Of a stretch of DNA of 64,000 nt, positions 41,007 to 51,173 are shown piece by piece; within the stretch, counting starts at the first letter, position 1; every line of letters begins with the position of its first letter. Source of the DNA: Crateriforma conspicua (lineage in GTDB: Bacteria; Planctomycetota; Planctomycetia; Pirellulales; Pirellulaceae); assembly GCF_007752935.1 (NCBI RefSeq), contig NZ_CP036319.1:1736001-1800000 (forward strand), given 5' to 3'. The translations under genes and the position numbers were made by a program. The notes under the pieces were generated by a model. The model saw nothing but the letters and a program-made list of their open reading frames with translations, was not told the origin of the DNA and did not search any database.

Positions 41007-44000
41007 CTAACTTGTGACCAATTCAGGTTCAGGACTGAGGTGTTCACTCCCCATGCCCGATTTCTCATCTCCTATGTCTCCCGCGTGATCGCGAACAATC
41101 TGCTGGCCCGCGCCGACACCGATCGTCCAAAACAACGCCGGTCGAACGAAGAACTCCGCCAACGTGCTGGTCAACAATCCGCCAACGATCACGGTGGCGA
41201 TGGGATACAAAATCTCTTTGCCGGGTTCGCCCGCGGCGAGTGCGAGCGGAAGCAAACCGATGCCGGACGTCAGTGCCGTCATCAGCACTGGAGCCATCCG
41301 TTCTTGGCCCGCGCGACGCACCATCTCACCCGTCCACGATTCGCCTTCGTGTTCGACCAAGTGGATGTAGTGGTTCAGCAGCAGGATGCCGTTGCGACTG
41401 GCAATGCCGCACAACGAGATGAAACCGACCATCGCTGCGACCGTTAGGTTTTGATCCGTGATGACGAGTGCCGCGACCGCTCCGATGAACGCCGTCGGCA
41501 ACGCAACCAACACCTGCATCGAGAAGTTGACGTTGCCAAACAACGTGTAAAGCACCAAGAACATGCCTAGCAACGCGACGCCCGAAAGAATCATCAATCG
41601 ACGCGTTGCCGATTGCTGGCTTTCAAATTGGCCGCCGTATTCGATGAAGTAACCCGGCTCCAATTCCAAATCTGCCAGTCGCGTTTTGATTTCGCTGACA
41701 ACGTCCACGACGCCTCGCTCGGAAACGTTGGCTTGCAACACGATTCGACGCCGTACCTGTTCGCGCTTGATCATGTTCGGCCCGCCGCTCTCGTAGATGT
41801 TCGCCACCGCCTCAAGCGGCAACGTGCCTCCATCGGGAAGTGGGACGGCAAGACGCTTGAGTTTGGTGACGTCCTCGCGGTACGGTTCATCCATTCGTAA
41901 CATCAGATCAAACGTGCGTTGGCCGAGCAGCACTTGGCTAATGACCTGCCCGTTCATCGCGGTCTCGACCAGTTCCATGACGTTGGCCGGTCGCAGCCCG
42001 TTTTGCGTTAGAGCCTTGCGATTCAGCTCGATGCGAAGCTGTGGAATGTTGGTCTGTTGTTCGATCATCACGTCGGCCAAGCCCGGCACGTCCGCGATGC
42101 GTCTCTTCATCTCCTCAGCCTTGTTCCGCAACACGTCTAGATCGTCGCCGAAGAGCTTGATGCCGATTTGCGCCTTGACACCCGAGATCATGTGACTGAT
42201 CAGGTGCGCCAGCGGTTGCTCGGTACTCGACACCACGCCCGGAATGTCCTCCATCGTTTCGCGAATCTGCTGGATCGTGCCTTCGCGATCTGCGTCGTCA
42301 GCGATCTCCAAGAACAACTCGGTGACGTTGACGCCTTCGGCATGTTCGTCAAGCTCCGCTCGGCCTGTTCGACGCGCGACCGACTTGACCGATTCGATCT
42401 TCATCAACTCCTCTTGCACGCTCTGCCCGATCTGGTTGCTCGTCGCCAGCGATGTGCCCGGTGCAAGCAACGCGTTGACCTGAACGGCTCCCTCGTTGAA
42501 CGGCGGCAAGAAGTCACGTTCGAGTTGCGAAACCGCGAACAACGCGAACGTCACCATGACGGCCGCGACGCCCAACACGGGACCGGCGAATTTGGTACTG
42601 AAGTTAATCGCCAAACCGGCAATGCCTTTGAGTCCCTCCAGCAACCGGCCTTCTTCGGCTTCGGGACCACCCAGCAGTCTTTCGATCACTTGAATCAGAA
42701 CCCAAACCACTGGCGTCAGGACGAGCGACCACCACAGTGGATTACCCGGCAGTTCAAACGGCAAGTGCAGAATGTGAATCGCTCGCGGGACGACCCAGTA
42801 CATCGTTAACGCAGCGATGCCGAAAGCTAGAATCGGTACAACGATTTGCCAGACGCGCCGGCCGACCAACAGTAACGATGCCAGTACCGGCGTGACGGTC
42901 AGCGAAACGCCCAGCGACGCGATCAACGAGACAACGTACCCCATCGCCAACGGCACAAAGAGCTTGCCTTCCATGCCTTCGAGAGCGAACAGCGGGATGA
43001 ACACCAGAACGACGATCGCCGTCCCGTAGACCACGCTGCTCCGTACCTCGATGCTGGCGTCGTAAACCACCGCAAGCGTCGGTCGTGGGGATTCGCAGTG
43101 GCGGTTTTCTTTCAAGCGGCGGAAGATATTTTCGACGTCAACGATCGCATCGTCGACCAGTTCCCCGATAGCAACCGCTAACCCGCCGAGCGTCATTGTG
43201 TTGATCGACAGACCAAAAGCAGCAAACACGCACGCGGTTGCGATGATCGACAGCGGAATTGCGGTGAGCGTGATGAACGTCGTGCGAAAGTTCAGCAAGA
43301 ACAGAAACAAGATCACCAAGACCAGCACGCCGCCATCGGCAAGCGCTTCGACGACGTTGTCGATGGCTCGGTCGATGAATGATCGCTGCGAATAGACGTT
43401 GGCGATTCGGATGTCGTCCGGCAAGGACACCTTCAATTCTTCGAGCGCTTCGGCAATCGCTTGATCGACGGCGCGAGTGTCGCTGCCGGGTTGCTTGTTG
43501 ATAGTGAGAACCACCGCCGGTCCGCCTTCGACTTTTCCATCGTCGCCGCGAAGATACGCGGACGAATCGCCACGCATGACTTGCGGGCCTTCAACAACTC
43601 TGGCGACGTCACCCAAAGTGATCGGGCGACCGTCCCGCAATGTGATCGCAATCTCCTTCAGGTCCGCTAGGCTGGTGATTCGCCCGAGTCCGCGAACCAG
43701 CAATTCGTTCGCGCCACGCTGATCTAGATAACCACCGGTCGCATTCAGGTTCGACTCACTGACGGCCGTGTGGACATCGTCCATCGTCAGTCCGAATTCA
43801 CGCAGCAAGTCCGGATTCACCAGCACTTGGTACTGCATCCGGCCGCCGCCCATTGAAAAGACTTGTGACACGCCGGGAATCGTCAGCAATCTTTGACGGA
43901 CGACCCAATCGGCCAGCGTGCGAACCTCCATTGGCTCGGCTTTTCCGCCTTCGCTCCACATGCCGTACATGAGAATCTGTCCCATGATTGACGAGATGGG

Positions 44001-44390
44001 TGCGAGTGTTGGTTTCACGCCGTCGGGCAATTGCTCAGCGGCAAGTTGCATACGTTCATTGACGACTTGTCGGTCGTTGTAGATGTCGGTGTCCCACTCG
44101 AACTCGACATAGATCACTGACAGACCGATGCCGCTGCTGCTGCGGACTGACTCAACGCCGCTGGCACCGTTGAACGTGGTCTCCAACGGAAACGTGATCA
44201 GCGTCTCGACTTCCTCTGGTGCCATCCCCGGCGCTTCTGTGATGACCACTACACGCGGCCGGTTCAAGTTTGGAAACACGTCGATCGGCAATTGCAAGGA
44301 TTGCCACGCACCAACGCCCAGCATGATCGCGGCAACCGCGAGCACGATCAGTCGATTGTTCAGCGAGAAGTGAATGATTTTATCTAGCAT
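41007..44390 (-). CDS. czcA: HME-RND divalent cation efflux pump, CzcA-like
   Basis: 1127 residues, 12 transmembrane segments expected. Motifs: LPIDVFPNLNRPRVVV, the relay GELVDDAIVDVEN (two Asp, as in Zn/Co/Cd types), and HMISGVKAQIGIKLFGDD in the porter domain. An insertion with two or three hydrophobic stretches (about residues 505-590) lengthens it relative to CzcA. It lies 39 bases after the adaptor gene and 67 before a small secreted protein gene. The adaptor upstream is His-rich, which fits divalent metals such as Zn, Co, Ni or Cd. The outer-membrane partner is likely the TolC-like gene at 46708. Confidence 0.85.
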   Translation of the reverse strand: MLDKIIHFSLNNRLIVLAVAAIMLGVGAWQSLQLPIDVFPNLNRPRVVVITEAPGMAPEEVETLITFPLETTFNGASGVESVRSSSGIGLSVIYVEFEWDTDIYNDRQVVNERMQLAAEQLPDGVKPTLAPISSIMGQILMYGMWSEGGKAEPMEVRTLADWVVRQRLLTIPGVSQVFSMGGGRMQYQVLVNPDLLREFGLTMDDVHTAVSESNLNATGGYLDQRGANELLVRGLGRITSLADLKEIAITLRDGRPITLGDVARVVEGPQVMRGDSSAYLRGDDGKVEGGPAVVLTINKQPGSDTRAVDQAIAEALEELKVSLPDDIRIANVYSQRSFIDRAIDNVVEALADGGVLVLVILFLFLLNFRTTFITLTAIPLSIIATACVFAAFGLSINTMTLGGLAVAIGELVDDAIVDVENIFRRLKENRHCESPRPTLAVVYDASIEVRSSVVYGTAIVVLVFIPLFALEGMEGKLFVPLAMGYVVSLIASLGVSLTVTPVLASLLLVGRRVWQIVVPILAFGIAALTMYWVVPRAIHILHLPFELPGNPLWWSLVLTPVVWVLIQVIERLLGGPEAEEGRLLEGLKGIAGLAINFSTKFAGPVLGVAAVMVTFALFAVSQLERDFLPPFNEGAVQVNALLAPGTSLATSNQIGQSVQEELMKIESVKSVARRTGRAELDEHAEGVNVTELFLEIADDADREGTIQQIRETMEDIPGVVSSTEQPLAHLISHMISGVKAQIGIKLFGDDLDVLRNKAEEMKRRIADVPGLADVMIEQQTNIPQLRIELNRKALTQNGLRPANVMELVETAMNGQVISQVLLGQRTFDLMLRMDEPYREDVTKLKRLAVPLPDGGTLPLEAVANIYESGGPNMIKREQVRRRIVLQANVSERGVVDVVSEIKTRLADLELEPGYFIEYGGQFESQQSATRRLMILSGVALLGMFLVLYTLFGNVNFSMQVLVALPTAFIGAVAALVITDQNLTVAAMVGFISLCGIASRNGILLLNHYIHLVEHEGESWTGEMVRRAGQERMAPVLMTALTSGIGLLPLALAAGEPGKEILYPIATVIVGGLLTSTLAEFFVRPALFWTIGVGAGQQIVRDHAGDIGDEKSGMGSEHLSPEPELVTS

Positions 44391-44429
44391 CTTGATCCCT
44401 CAAAGATTTGGTTTGGCAAAGCGAACAAC

Positions 44430-45956
44430 TCAGTGGTTGTGCCCTGCGTGGGGATCAATGGCTCCGCCCGCCTGGTTCTTCATCGCCATCTGCAATTGAT
44501 GAGCACCGCTAACGGCGATCGTCTGACCGGGCCAAACTTGGCCGTCGTTCTTGATCGCGACGTTGACGCTGTCCGACGCAATGACTTCCACCGGAACACG
44601 ATCAAAGTGATCTCCGTTCTCGACGAACAAGAATCGCTCGGGGCCTTCTTCGGCAACCGCGTCCTTGGGAACAACAATCGCGTCGGCGACTTGCGACTGT
44701 GGAAGCCGAACGGTTAGCCGTTGGCCGGGCTTGTATCGCCAACTGACGTAGCGTTTGTCGCCACGCTGTTCGCTGCGTTCGATCTCATTGGTCAGTCCGA
44801 CATAGAACGGCAGCGACCGTGATTCAGTACCGACTTCGTTTCCGATGTAGACCACGTTCAATCCCGTGATCGTTTCGACTTCGTCGCCCGCACCGGTCAT
44901 CGTGGCTTGCAATTCAGCACCCGAATCGGCAGCCTTTCGCAACAGACCTGCGTCACGCTGGTAGGCTTGGCCTTCGATTAGCAAGCGGCTGTAATTCGAC
45001 AGCTGCGCGATCTGCTGACCGGCGCTAACAGATTCGCCGCGTCGAACACTCAGTTCTGTGACCAAGAACTCAGCGTCAATGTGATTGTGCGAAGGCAGCG
45101 ACATCGGCGGTGGTTGTATTGCCGCTAATCTTGCACTCGGGTTGCCCGAGACTCGGTTGTTCGCTTCGCCCAGCGATTCGTGATGCAGTGAATTGTCTTC
45201 TTCGACCAAGGGGGCCGTCACGACGACTTCGCGGACCAACGTGCGAGTGCGTTCGATGCTTGCGATTTGGTCTTCACTCAAACCGTGCAGCAACATTGAC
45301 TGCTTCGCCGCACGGATTTTCGCCTGCAATTTGTCGCGTTCGTACTCGCGGGTTATTCGCGTTTTCCCAGCGATCGCGCCCGAACGGGACGCCGAAGTCA
45401 GCCGCTGAATCTCCCGCTCCTCGACATCCAGTTGCCCGAGCTGCGAGAGGAAGTCTTCTTGCGTATTGACGAGGTCTTGGTGCGTCAGCCGAAGCGTGAA
45501 CAACGGCTCGCCGCTCTTAATCATCTCGCCACGAGAGATATTGATCTTGTTAATGACGCCCGTCAGTGGCGACGTGATCGACACATGCGTTTCACCGGGC
45601 CAGCGCGTCACCATGCCGGGGACCTCGATGTAGCTCGTGTACGGTCCAACGGTGACGGCCTCAGTCTTCAACCGCAAGTTCGCACGAGCCTGCTGGCTCA
45701 ATTCGATCGACTGACCCGCTTCGTGACCATCGTGATCATGTCCGGCATGGTCGTCGTCGCCGTGGTCATCGTGTTCACCTGGACCGTGATCGTGACCCGC
45801 GTGCGGATCAGACTCAACGATTGCAGTGGCAACGAGGCCAAATTGTTGTGGATAGTCGGTAAAGGCGAACGCGCCGACGACGATCGCGATTGCCATCGCC
45901 AGGACGGTCAAAACGGGGCCGCGCAGGCGCACCAGCCAAGCTCTTAGCGTGGACAT
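44430..45956 (-). CDS. czcB: Periplasmic adaptor with His-rich N-terminus (CzcB-like)
   Basis: 508 residues. One membrane helix (about residues 12-32, VLTVLAMAIAIVVGAFAF), then a very His/Asp-rich loop (SDPHAGHDHGPGEHDDHG and more) that would bind Zn or Cu; a second short copy (DPHAGHNH) closes the C-terminus. The core has LRLKTEAVTVGPY, VPGMVTRWPGETHVSI and the barrel-sandwich INKINISRGEMIKSG, with a long helical hairpin and RLTVRLPQSQVADAIVV. It joins the CzcA-like pump to an outer-membrane channel. The hairpin-forming region 45970-46079 separates it from the head gene. Confidence 0.85.
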   Translation of the reverse strand: MSTLRAWLVRLRGPVLTVLAMAIAIVVGAFAFTDYPQQFGLVATAIVESDPHAGHDHGPGEHDDHGDDDHAGHDHDGHEAGQSIELSQQARANLRLKTEAVTVGPYTSYIEVPGMVTRWPGETHVSITSPLTGVINKINISRGEMIKSGEPLFTLRLTHQDLVNTQEDFLSQLGQLDVEEREIQRLTSASRSGAIAGKTRITREYERDKLQAKIRAAKQSMLLHGLSEDQIASIERTRTLVREVVVTAPLVEEDNSLHHESLGEANNRVSGNPSARLAAIQPPPMSLPSHNHIDAEFLVTELSVRRGESVSAGQQIAQLSNYSRLLIEGQAYQRDAGLLRKAADSGAELQATMTGAGDEVETITGLNVVYIGNEVGTESRSLPFYVGLTNEIERSEQRGDKRYVSWRYKPGQRLTVRLPQSQVADAIVVPKDAVAEEGPERFLFVENGDHFDRVPVEVIASDSVNVAIKNDGQVWPGQTIAVSGAHQLQMAMKNQAGGAIDPHAGHNH

Positions 45957-45969
45957 GCAAACACATTGA

Positions 45970-46079
45970 TGATTTGAGATTGAAGAATGTAGATTTCAAA
46001 AGAGGACTGAAGGATTCAACAATCTGGCGACGCGCAAACGCCTTTCCAAATCGTCAATCTTCAATCAACAATCTTCAAT
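45970..46079. repeat. AT-rich inverted repeat between adaptor and head gene
   Basis: GATTTGAGATTGAAGAATG near 45970 and TCGTCAATCTTCAATCAACA, ATCTTCAATT near 46050-46079 are imperfect inverted copies; the right arm also holds a direct repeat of ATCTTCAAT. The stretch has no protein-like frame. It resembles the GC-rich hairpins elsewhere in layout but not in sequence. Confidence 0.45.
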
Positions 46080-46580
46080 TCAAATGATCCACGTGCAGAG
46101 AGAAGCACAATGGGAGAGAGAGTCCGTCGCAACCTGCGGCGACCGCTGATTCAAATGACGGGCCGATAGCGAACTAATGAAGCTCAGCATCGGATCGTGC
46201 TCATAAGTCACGAACGCGACCAACGGAGCATCAATGATGAACACGACATCACTTGAAGGCACAAAACTGCATTCGACGACGCCATGGCACCCCGGATGGT
46301 TTCCATCACAGGGTTGCGACTCGCAGGCACAACACGGAGCCGCTAACTCGATCGCATTGTGGATCGAATCCACCGTCTCTTCTTCACCCGAGCAATCATG
46401 CTCGTGATCGTGGCCACACGCGTGATCGTCGTGGACACTTGGTGAATCAGCCGCTGAACAGGTGTGCTGGCATCCGTCATGGTCGTGGTGCCCACACGCG
46501 TCAGCATGATGCAGCGAACACCCGAAAATCAGGTGCAGCAGTAATGCGGCGACGGTAGTGAGACGACAAACGACAGACAC
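46080..46580 (-). CDS. Secreted His/Cys-rich protein heading the CzcBA-like locus
   Basis: 166 residues from the GTG at 46580, chosen because AAGGA stands seven bases before it; the ATG at 46640 lacks a site. The signal (VAALLLHLIFGCS) may be a lipoprotein signal, with Cys in LIFGC. The mature part is packed with His and Cys: HHADACGHHDHDGCQHTC, HDDHACGHDHEHDC, then CCACESQPC and CHGVVEC. It ends in SLSHCASLCTWII, like the other head proteins. It probably binds zinc or copper. It is followed by the adaptor and pump genes. Confidence 0.65.
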   Translation of the reverse strand: MSVVCRLTTVAALLLHLIFGCSLHHADACGHHDHDGCQHTCSAADSPSVHDDHACGHDHEHDCSGEEETVDSIHNAIELAAPCCACESQPCDGNHPGCHGVVECSFVPSSDVVFIIDAPLVAFVTYEHDPMLSFISSLSARHLNQRSPQVATDSLSHCASLCTWII

Positions 46581-46707
46581 AAAAACATCCTTCGGGTACG
46601 GTACAACGGTATTATCGGTCGATACGGTGGAAACGACCATACCAGTCCAATAGTAATGTCAAACTTTCGTCAGATTACGCATCTTCTGGTGGCGGTATCG
46701 CGGGAAA

Positions 46708-48264
46708 TCACAGGCTCAGAGTCACCAACAGGCCTTCGATTTCCGCAGCAGCCTGCTTGGCTTGTCCGGCGGCATCCAGGACGTTCAATTGAGTCGTGAA
46801 GAGTGTTCGCTGTGCTGTTAACAGTTGTAGGAAATCGGTTTCGCCCGCATCAAATGCCTCCAACGAGAGCTTGTAGGTTTCCTCCGAGGTCGGCACGACC
46901 GATTCCTGCAAGCGGGTGTAGCGTTCCAACGCGACTTGGTAGCGGCCGACGGCTTCGGCGAGCCGGGCTTCTAGGCTGAGTTGCGTGCTCTGGATCGCTG
47001 CCGACGCTGCGGCGATGTCGGCTCGGGCACTGCGTATGTTGCCCTGATTGCGGTTGCGAATGGGAAGCGGAACGCTGACGCCAATGACCGCGAACGTATC
47101 ATCCGTAGCGGCATCGACACCAACACCGACGGTTCCCGTCACGTTCGGCGTCACTTGGGCACAGGCAAGTTGCAACGACCATTTAGCTCGCTCAAGCTCC
47201 GATCCGGCCCGCGATAGTTCGGGACTGTTGGTCGAGATTTCGGCGAGCAATGCTTCCCACGGCGCGCCGGTCAGATCGTCACCCACGTTGCCGCTAAGCG
47301 GTCCGGGCGGCAGTGTTTGCATCCCGGCAGCAGCGGCAAGCGTCCGCAGGTTGGCTTGCAACTGCGTTCGAGCGTTCTCCGCCGTAATCCGCGCTTGCTC
47401 AGCTTCAACGCGAGCCTGCAACAAAGCAATTTTGGAAACCTCTTCGGCTTCCAACAGGGCATTCACTGATTCGATCGACTTCTCAGCCAACTCGACAATC
47501 TGGTCAGCAATGTTGGCCCTTCGCTGCGATACGATGGCTGTCGCAAACGCAGCACGAACGCGAGTCAAAACGCGAAGCTCCGCAATTCGCAGCGCAGCTT
47601 GCTGTTTTTGGATCTCGCGGGCCTGCACCTGTTGAGCAATCCCCAGCTTGTTGGCGGTAACGAACTGCTGAGACATCTGCACCGAATGCAGACCGGTGGC
47701 ATCTTCGTTGCCGATCTCATCCGACTGATATTGCAGCACCGGATTGAACGGCAAGCCCGCTTGAACGTATTGCCCGCGAGTTGATTCGACACGAGCACGA
47801 GCTTCCGCGATGGCCGGATGCGAACCCAATGCCATCGACTCAATTGACTGAAGCGTCAGTCCGGCGGGTTGCTCAAAACCGTAGGAATACTGGTCCTGAA
47901 TGAACGGAGCGGTTTCAACCGTCTCGTTCGCCGCGTCCAAAGCCATCGCGTCGCGTAGAGACGCGGGATCGTTGGCAGAGGCACCACCATCCGAATCCAA
48001 ATCATCAAGCTCGACGTCGAGTTCGTCCAATTCATCAAGATCTCTGACCTGCAAGTCGTCATCGTCCGTGAACGCAACCGTCCGCACGGTGATAGGCGGT
48101 TCAACAACCCGCGTTTGGTTCGTCGCCGAGACGTGTTCGCTCGAAGTCGATTGAGCGACATGCTGCCCAACCGACTGGCAACCACTCGTGAAACCCAAAG
48201 CCGCCAAAAGCAACAAGCGTCTTGCTCGCCGCCGGCGCGTACTGGTCCTATCGTTCGCGATCAC
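46708..48264 (-). CDS. TolC-family outer-membrane lipoprotein
   Basis: 518 residues from the GTG at 48264: GGAGGA lies seven bases before it. The frame is open to an ATG at 48357, which has no site and would delay the signal. Lipoprotein signal LLLLAALGFTSGC. An acidic linker (DDDDLQVRDLDELDELDV) follows, then two OEP repeats (SIESMALGSHPAIAEARAR and LLAEISTNSPELSRAGSELE). Channel motifs are SDEIGNEDATGLHSVQMSQQ and VPLPIRNRNQGNIRSARAD. It stands between the ZntA-like and head genes, so it may serve the CzcBA pump downstream. Confidence 0.8.
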   Translation of the reverse strand: MIANDRTSTRRRRARRLLLLAALGFTSGCQSVGQHVAQSTSSEHVSATNQTRVVEPPITVRTVAFTDDDDLQVRDLDELDELDVELDDLDSDGGASANDPASLRDAMALDAANETVETAPFIQDQYSYGFEQPAGLTLQSIESMALGSHPAIAEARARVESTRGQYVQAGLPFNPVLQYQSDEIGNEDATGLHSVQMSQQFVTANKLGIAQQVQAREIQKQQAALRIAELRVLTRVRAAFATAIVSQRRANIADQIVELAEKSIESVNALLEAEEVSKIALLQARVEAEQARITAENARTQLQANLRTLAAAAGMQTLPPGPLSGNVGDDLTGAPWEALLAEISTNSPELSRAGSELERAKWSLQLACAQVTPNVTGTVGVGVDAATDDTFAVIGVSVPLPIRNRNQGNIRSARADIAAASAAIQSTQLSLEARLAEAVGRYQVALERYTRLQESVVPTSEETYKLSLEAFDAGETDFLQLLTAQRTLFTTQLNVLDAAGQAKQAAAEIEGLLVTLSL

Positions 48265-48397
48265 CGCGTCTTCCTCCGTGAAAATACAGACCAGCCCATG
48301 CTTTCCATCGGATGGGTACGATCGGATTGTTAGTTGCGATTCCGCAAGTGCGAACATTCGGAAGAATCCGCGATCGGGTTGTAACGATTTTAACGTC

Positions 48398-50536
48398 TCA
48401 GCAGCGGAGCAGCCTCAGACCATTGGCGATCACCAGTAGGGAAGCGCCCATATCGGCCGCGATGGCGGCCCACAGTGATGCCACTCCCGCCAAGGTCAGC
48501 ACGACGAACAATGCTTTGATTGCCAGTGAAAACCAAATGTTCTGGCGAATGATGGACAACGTTCGTCGCGAGTGCTCGATCAGCCAAGGTAGTTTCGACA
48601 GGTCGTCGGACATGAGGGCGATGTCTGCTGTTTCAATCGCGGCGTCGCTTCCCGCCGCTCCCATCGCAAGTCCCAATGAAGCCCGGGCTAGGGCGGGTGC
48701 GTCATTCACGCCATCGCCTATCATCGCGACATGCTCGTAACGTGAAACGAGTTGTTCGACCGCCGCGACTTTGTCTTCAGGCAACAACTCCGCGTGGACT
48801 TCGTCGATACCGGACTCCTTGCCGATCGCTTTGGCGGTGCCTTCGTTGTCGCCGGTCAGCATCACGATTTGCTTGATGCCGACTTGGTGCAAAGTCTTGA
48901 TTGCCTCTCGAGTCTCGTCACGGATGGCATCGGCCAGCGTAATGAAGCCGCAAACGTGCTGGTCATTGCCGATCACGACGACGGTTCGCCCGGCCTCCTG
49001 CATCGCTTCGAGTTGCTGGTGAACCTCCGGGGTTTCCTGACCGCGTTGTTCCAAATAGCGATGCGAACCGAGCCAGTAGCTTTTACCATTAATGACTCCG
49101 GTCGCCCCCTTGCCTTGAATCGTTTCGAACGATTCGGCTGGCGGCATCGTCATGCCACGTTTCTTGGTTTCATCAACGATGGCTCGTGCGAGCGGATGGT
49201 TGCTATTGAGTTCCAAGGCTCCGCCGCGCGTTAGCAATTCTTCTTCGTCGTGGTCGTTCATCGGAACGACGTCGATGACTTCGGGGGCACCCTTGGTTAG
49301 CGTCCCGGTCTTATCCATCGCGATCGCGACCAGCTTACCAGGTAGCTCGATGAACACGCCGCCTTTAACCAACACGCCATTGCGTGCAGCGGCGGCCAGC
49401 GATGCAACGACCGACACCGGTGTAGAAATGACCAATGCACATGGGCAGGCGATGACCAGCAACACCAGCGACCGATAGATCCAAACCGACCATGGTTGTC
49501 CGAGCAGCAAAGTCGGAATTAAAAGCATCAACAACGCGACCGCCATCACCACCGGTGTGTAGACCGCGGCAAACTTCTCTACCCACTTTTCTGACGGAGC
49601 ACGCTTCGATCCGGCGTCGCCGACCATCTGAATAATGCGGGCCAACGTCGTGTCTTCAGCGGCTTTGGTGCTTCGCATTTCCAGCAAGCCGTCGCCGTTA
49701 ATCGTTCCAGCGAACACCTCACTACCGACCTGCTTTTCGACTGGCACGCTTTCGCCGGTGATCGGTGCCTGATTGACGTCGCTAATGCCCACGGTGACTT
49801 CCCCATCGAGCGGTATTTTCTCGCCCGGTCGAATGATCAGGGTCGAACCAACCGGCACCTCGGCAGGAACAACGTCGCGGACTTCTCCAGATTCGTGTCG
49901 CAGGTGAGCGACCGGCGGCGTCAGGTCCATGAGCGAAGCGATCGCCCGTCTAGCCCGACCGATGCTCCATGATTCCAGCAACAACGACAGCGAAAACAGG
50001 AATGCGACCGCCGCTCCCTCAAACCATTCGCCGATCGCGATCGCCCCGATCACCGCGACCGACATCAGCAAATTCATGTCAGGCCGCAAGGTGACCAGTG
50101 CTCGCCAAGCTTTCGGTAGCACCAAATACAGCCCGGCCAAAATTCCGATCAGGTAGCAAACGATCGCGGGCGTTGCGACGGCCCCGTCGAATCCGCCTGA
50201 GAGCAAATGAATCACCAGCCCGATCCCGCCGAACACACCGCTAATCGCGGTCATGATCGCCCGCTGATGCTTGACCCAGAACGATTGGTCGTCGGAGGAC
50301 TGTTGTGCGTTCTCCCACGTTTCAGCTTTCAACCCGGTTCGCTCGATCGCCGCCAACACGTCACCGGAAGTAACGTCAACGCCATCGAGGTCGACGGTTA
50401 GTCGACCACTTAGCAAGTCGAAACCCAAACGCTCATCGCCACCGAGCAGCGGCACCAGTTCGCGTTTGATCAACGATACTTCTTCGGCACAATCCATGCC
50501 GTGAATTTTAAGTTGCATGTTGTTTGTATCACTCAT
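48398..50536 (-). CDS. zntA: P1B-2-type Zn/Cd/Pb exporting ATPase
   Basis: 712 residues from the ATG at 50536, with GAGGAAG upstream; it overlaps the CDF-like gene end by eight bases. One HMA domain begins KIHGMDCAEEVSLIKREL: the first metal Cys is kept but the second is Glu (MDCAEE), an arrangement known from some Zn ATPases. Transport part: IACPCALVISTPV (CPC), MDKTGTLTKG, MIGDGVNDAPALA. FSLAIKALFV (Lys) and DMGASLLVIANG (Asp) in the last helices indicate divalent cation (P1B-2) specificity. It exports Zn2+, Cd2+ or Pb2+ from the cytosol. Confidence 0.9.
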   Translation of the reverse strand: MSDTNNMQLKIHGMDCAEEVSLIKRELVPLLGGDERLGFDLLSGRLTVDLDGVDVTSGDVLAAIERTGLKAETWENAQQSSDDQSFWVKHQRAIMTAISGVFGGIGLVIHLLSGGFDGAVATPAIVCYLIGILAGLYLVLPKAWRALVTLRPDMNLLMSVAVIGAIAIGEWFEGAAVAFLFSLSLLLESWSIGRARRAIASLMDLTPPVAHLRHESGEVRDVVPAEVPVGSTLIIRPGEKIPLDGEVTVGISDVNQAPITGESVPVEKQVGSEVFAGTINGDGLLEMRSTKAAEDTTLARIIQMVGDAGSKRAPSEKWVEKFAAVYTPVVMAVALLMLLIPTLLLGQPWSVWIYRSLVLLVIACPCALVISTPVSVVASLAAAARNGVLVKGGVFIELPGKLVAIAMDKTGTLTKGAPEVIDVVPMNDHDEEELLTRGGALELNSNHPLARAIVDETKKRGMTMPPAESFETIQGKGATGVINGKSYWLGSHRYLEQRGQETPEVHQQLEAMQEAGRTVVVIGNDQHVCGFITLADAIRDETREAIKTLHQVGIKQIVMLTGDNEGTAKAIGKESGIDEVHAELLPEDKVAAVEQLVSRYEHVAMIGDGVNDAPALARASLGLAMGAAGSDAAIETADIALMSDDLSKLPWLIEHSRRTLSIIRQNIWFSLAIKALFVVLTLAGVASLWAAIAADMGASLLVIANGLRLLRC

Positions 50537-51173
50537 CGTTGTCTTCCTCGTCGATTTGAACTTGCCATGCGTCGCGTCCAGACTCGTAGGCTTCCCAAGC
50601 CACATAGGGAACGATCAACAGTGCAGCCACCGGATCGGCCCACCACCAACCTTGCCACTGCACCAGACCGACGCCGATCAGCACGACAATGGTTTGGTAC
50701 TCGCAGATCATCGTGTCAATGGCGTCGTATTTCAGAGTCGCCGAATCGGTCTTCTTGCCGTAGCGATACTTGCCCCATGCCAGCATCGGGTTGACGACCA
50801 ACGACACCAGCAAGATGCCAATGCCCCACCACGACATCGACGCAGTTTCTTGGCTGATGAACTTGCTGATCGCCTCGTAACAGATGAATAAGACAGCAAT
50901 CGTAAAGGCACCCGAGAGAACCCCTAACGCGATCTTCTTTCTCTTCCGCTTGTCTCGCTCGTTGATACCTTTGGCTTCGCCGTTCAATTGCCAGATCATG
51001 AACGCGGCGGAGTTCGCTTCGACGATGCTATCGACGCCCCAACTGATCAGCGCCGAACTGCCCGTCATGAATCCGGCCGTTAGCGAAATGGTCACTTCGG
51101 TGATGTTGTAGATCAGGCTGGCAATTTCGACATTGCGACCCCGGCGTATCAATTTTGCTCGTTCCTCGCTCAT
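50529..51173 (-). CDS. CDF-like cation diffusion facilitator, divergent active site
   Basis: 214 residues. Six membrane helices of the cation efflux family are recognisable, with SLTAGFMTGSSALISWGVDS, TSxxxx-like VEANSAAF, and YDAIDTMICEYQTIVVLIGV and WADPVAALLIVPYVAWEAY in the second half. The Asp pair of TM2 (D-x3-D) reads VDSIVE and the TM5 metal site (H/D-x3-D) reads DAID, so the usual ligands are altered or spaced differently. The C-terminal cytoplasmic domain is absent, which is short for a CDF. The gene overlaps the P450 gene by four bases and zntA by eight. Confidence 0.7.
   Translation of the reverse strand: MSEERAKLIRRGRNVEIASLIYNITEVTISLTAGFMTGSSALISWGVDSIVEANSAAFMIWQLNGEAKGINERDKRKRKKIALGVLSGAFTIAVLFICYEAISKFISQETASMSWWGIGILLVSLVVNPMLAWGKYRYGKKTDSATLKYDAIDTMICEYQTIVVLIGVGLVQWQGWWWADPVAALLIVPYVAWEAYESGRDAWQVQIDEEDNDE

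Noticed and set aside
48265-48357. Upstream start of the TolC-like lipoprotein
   Set aside because: It would place 31 residues before the lipoprotein signal. The GTG at 48264 has GGAGGA at ideal spacing.
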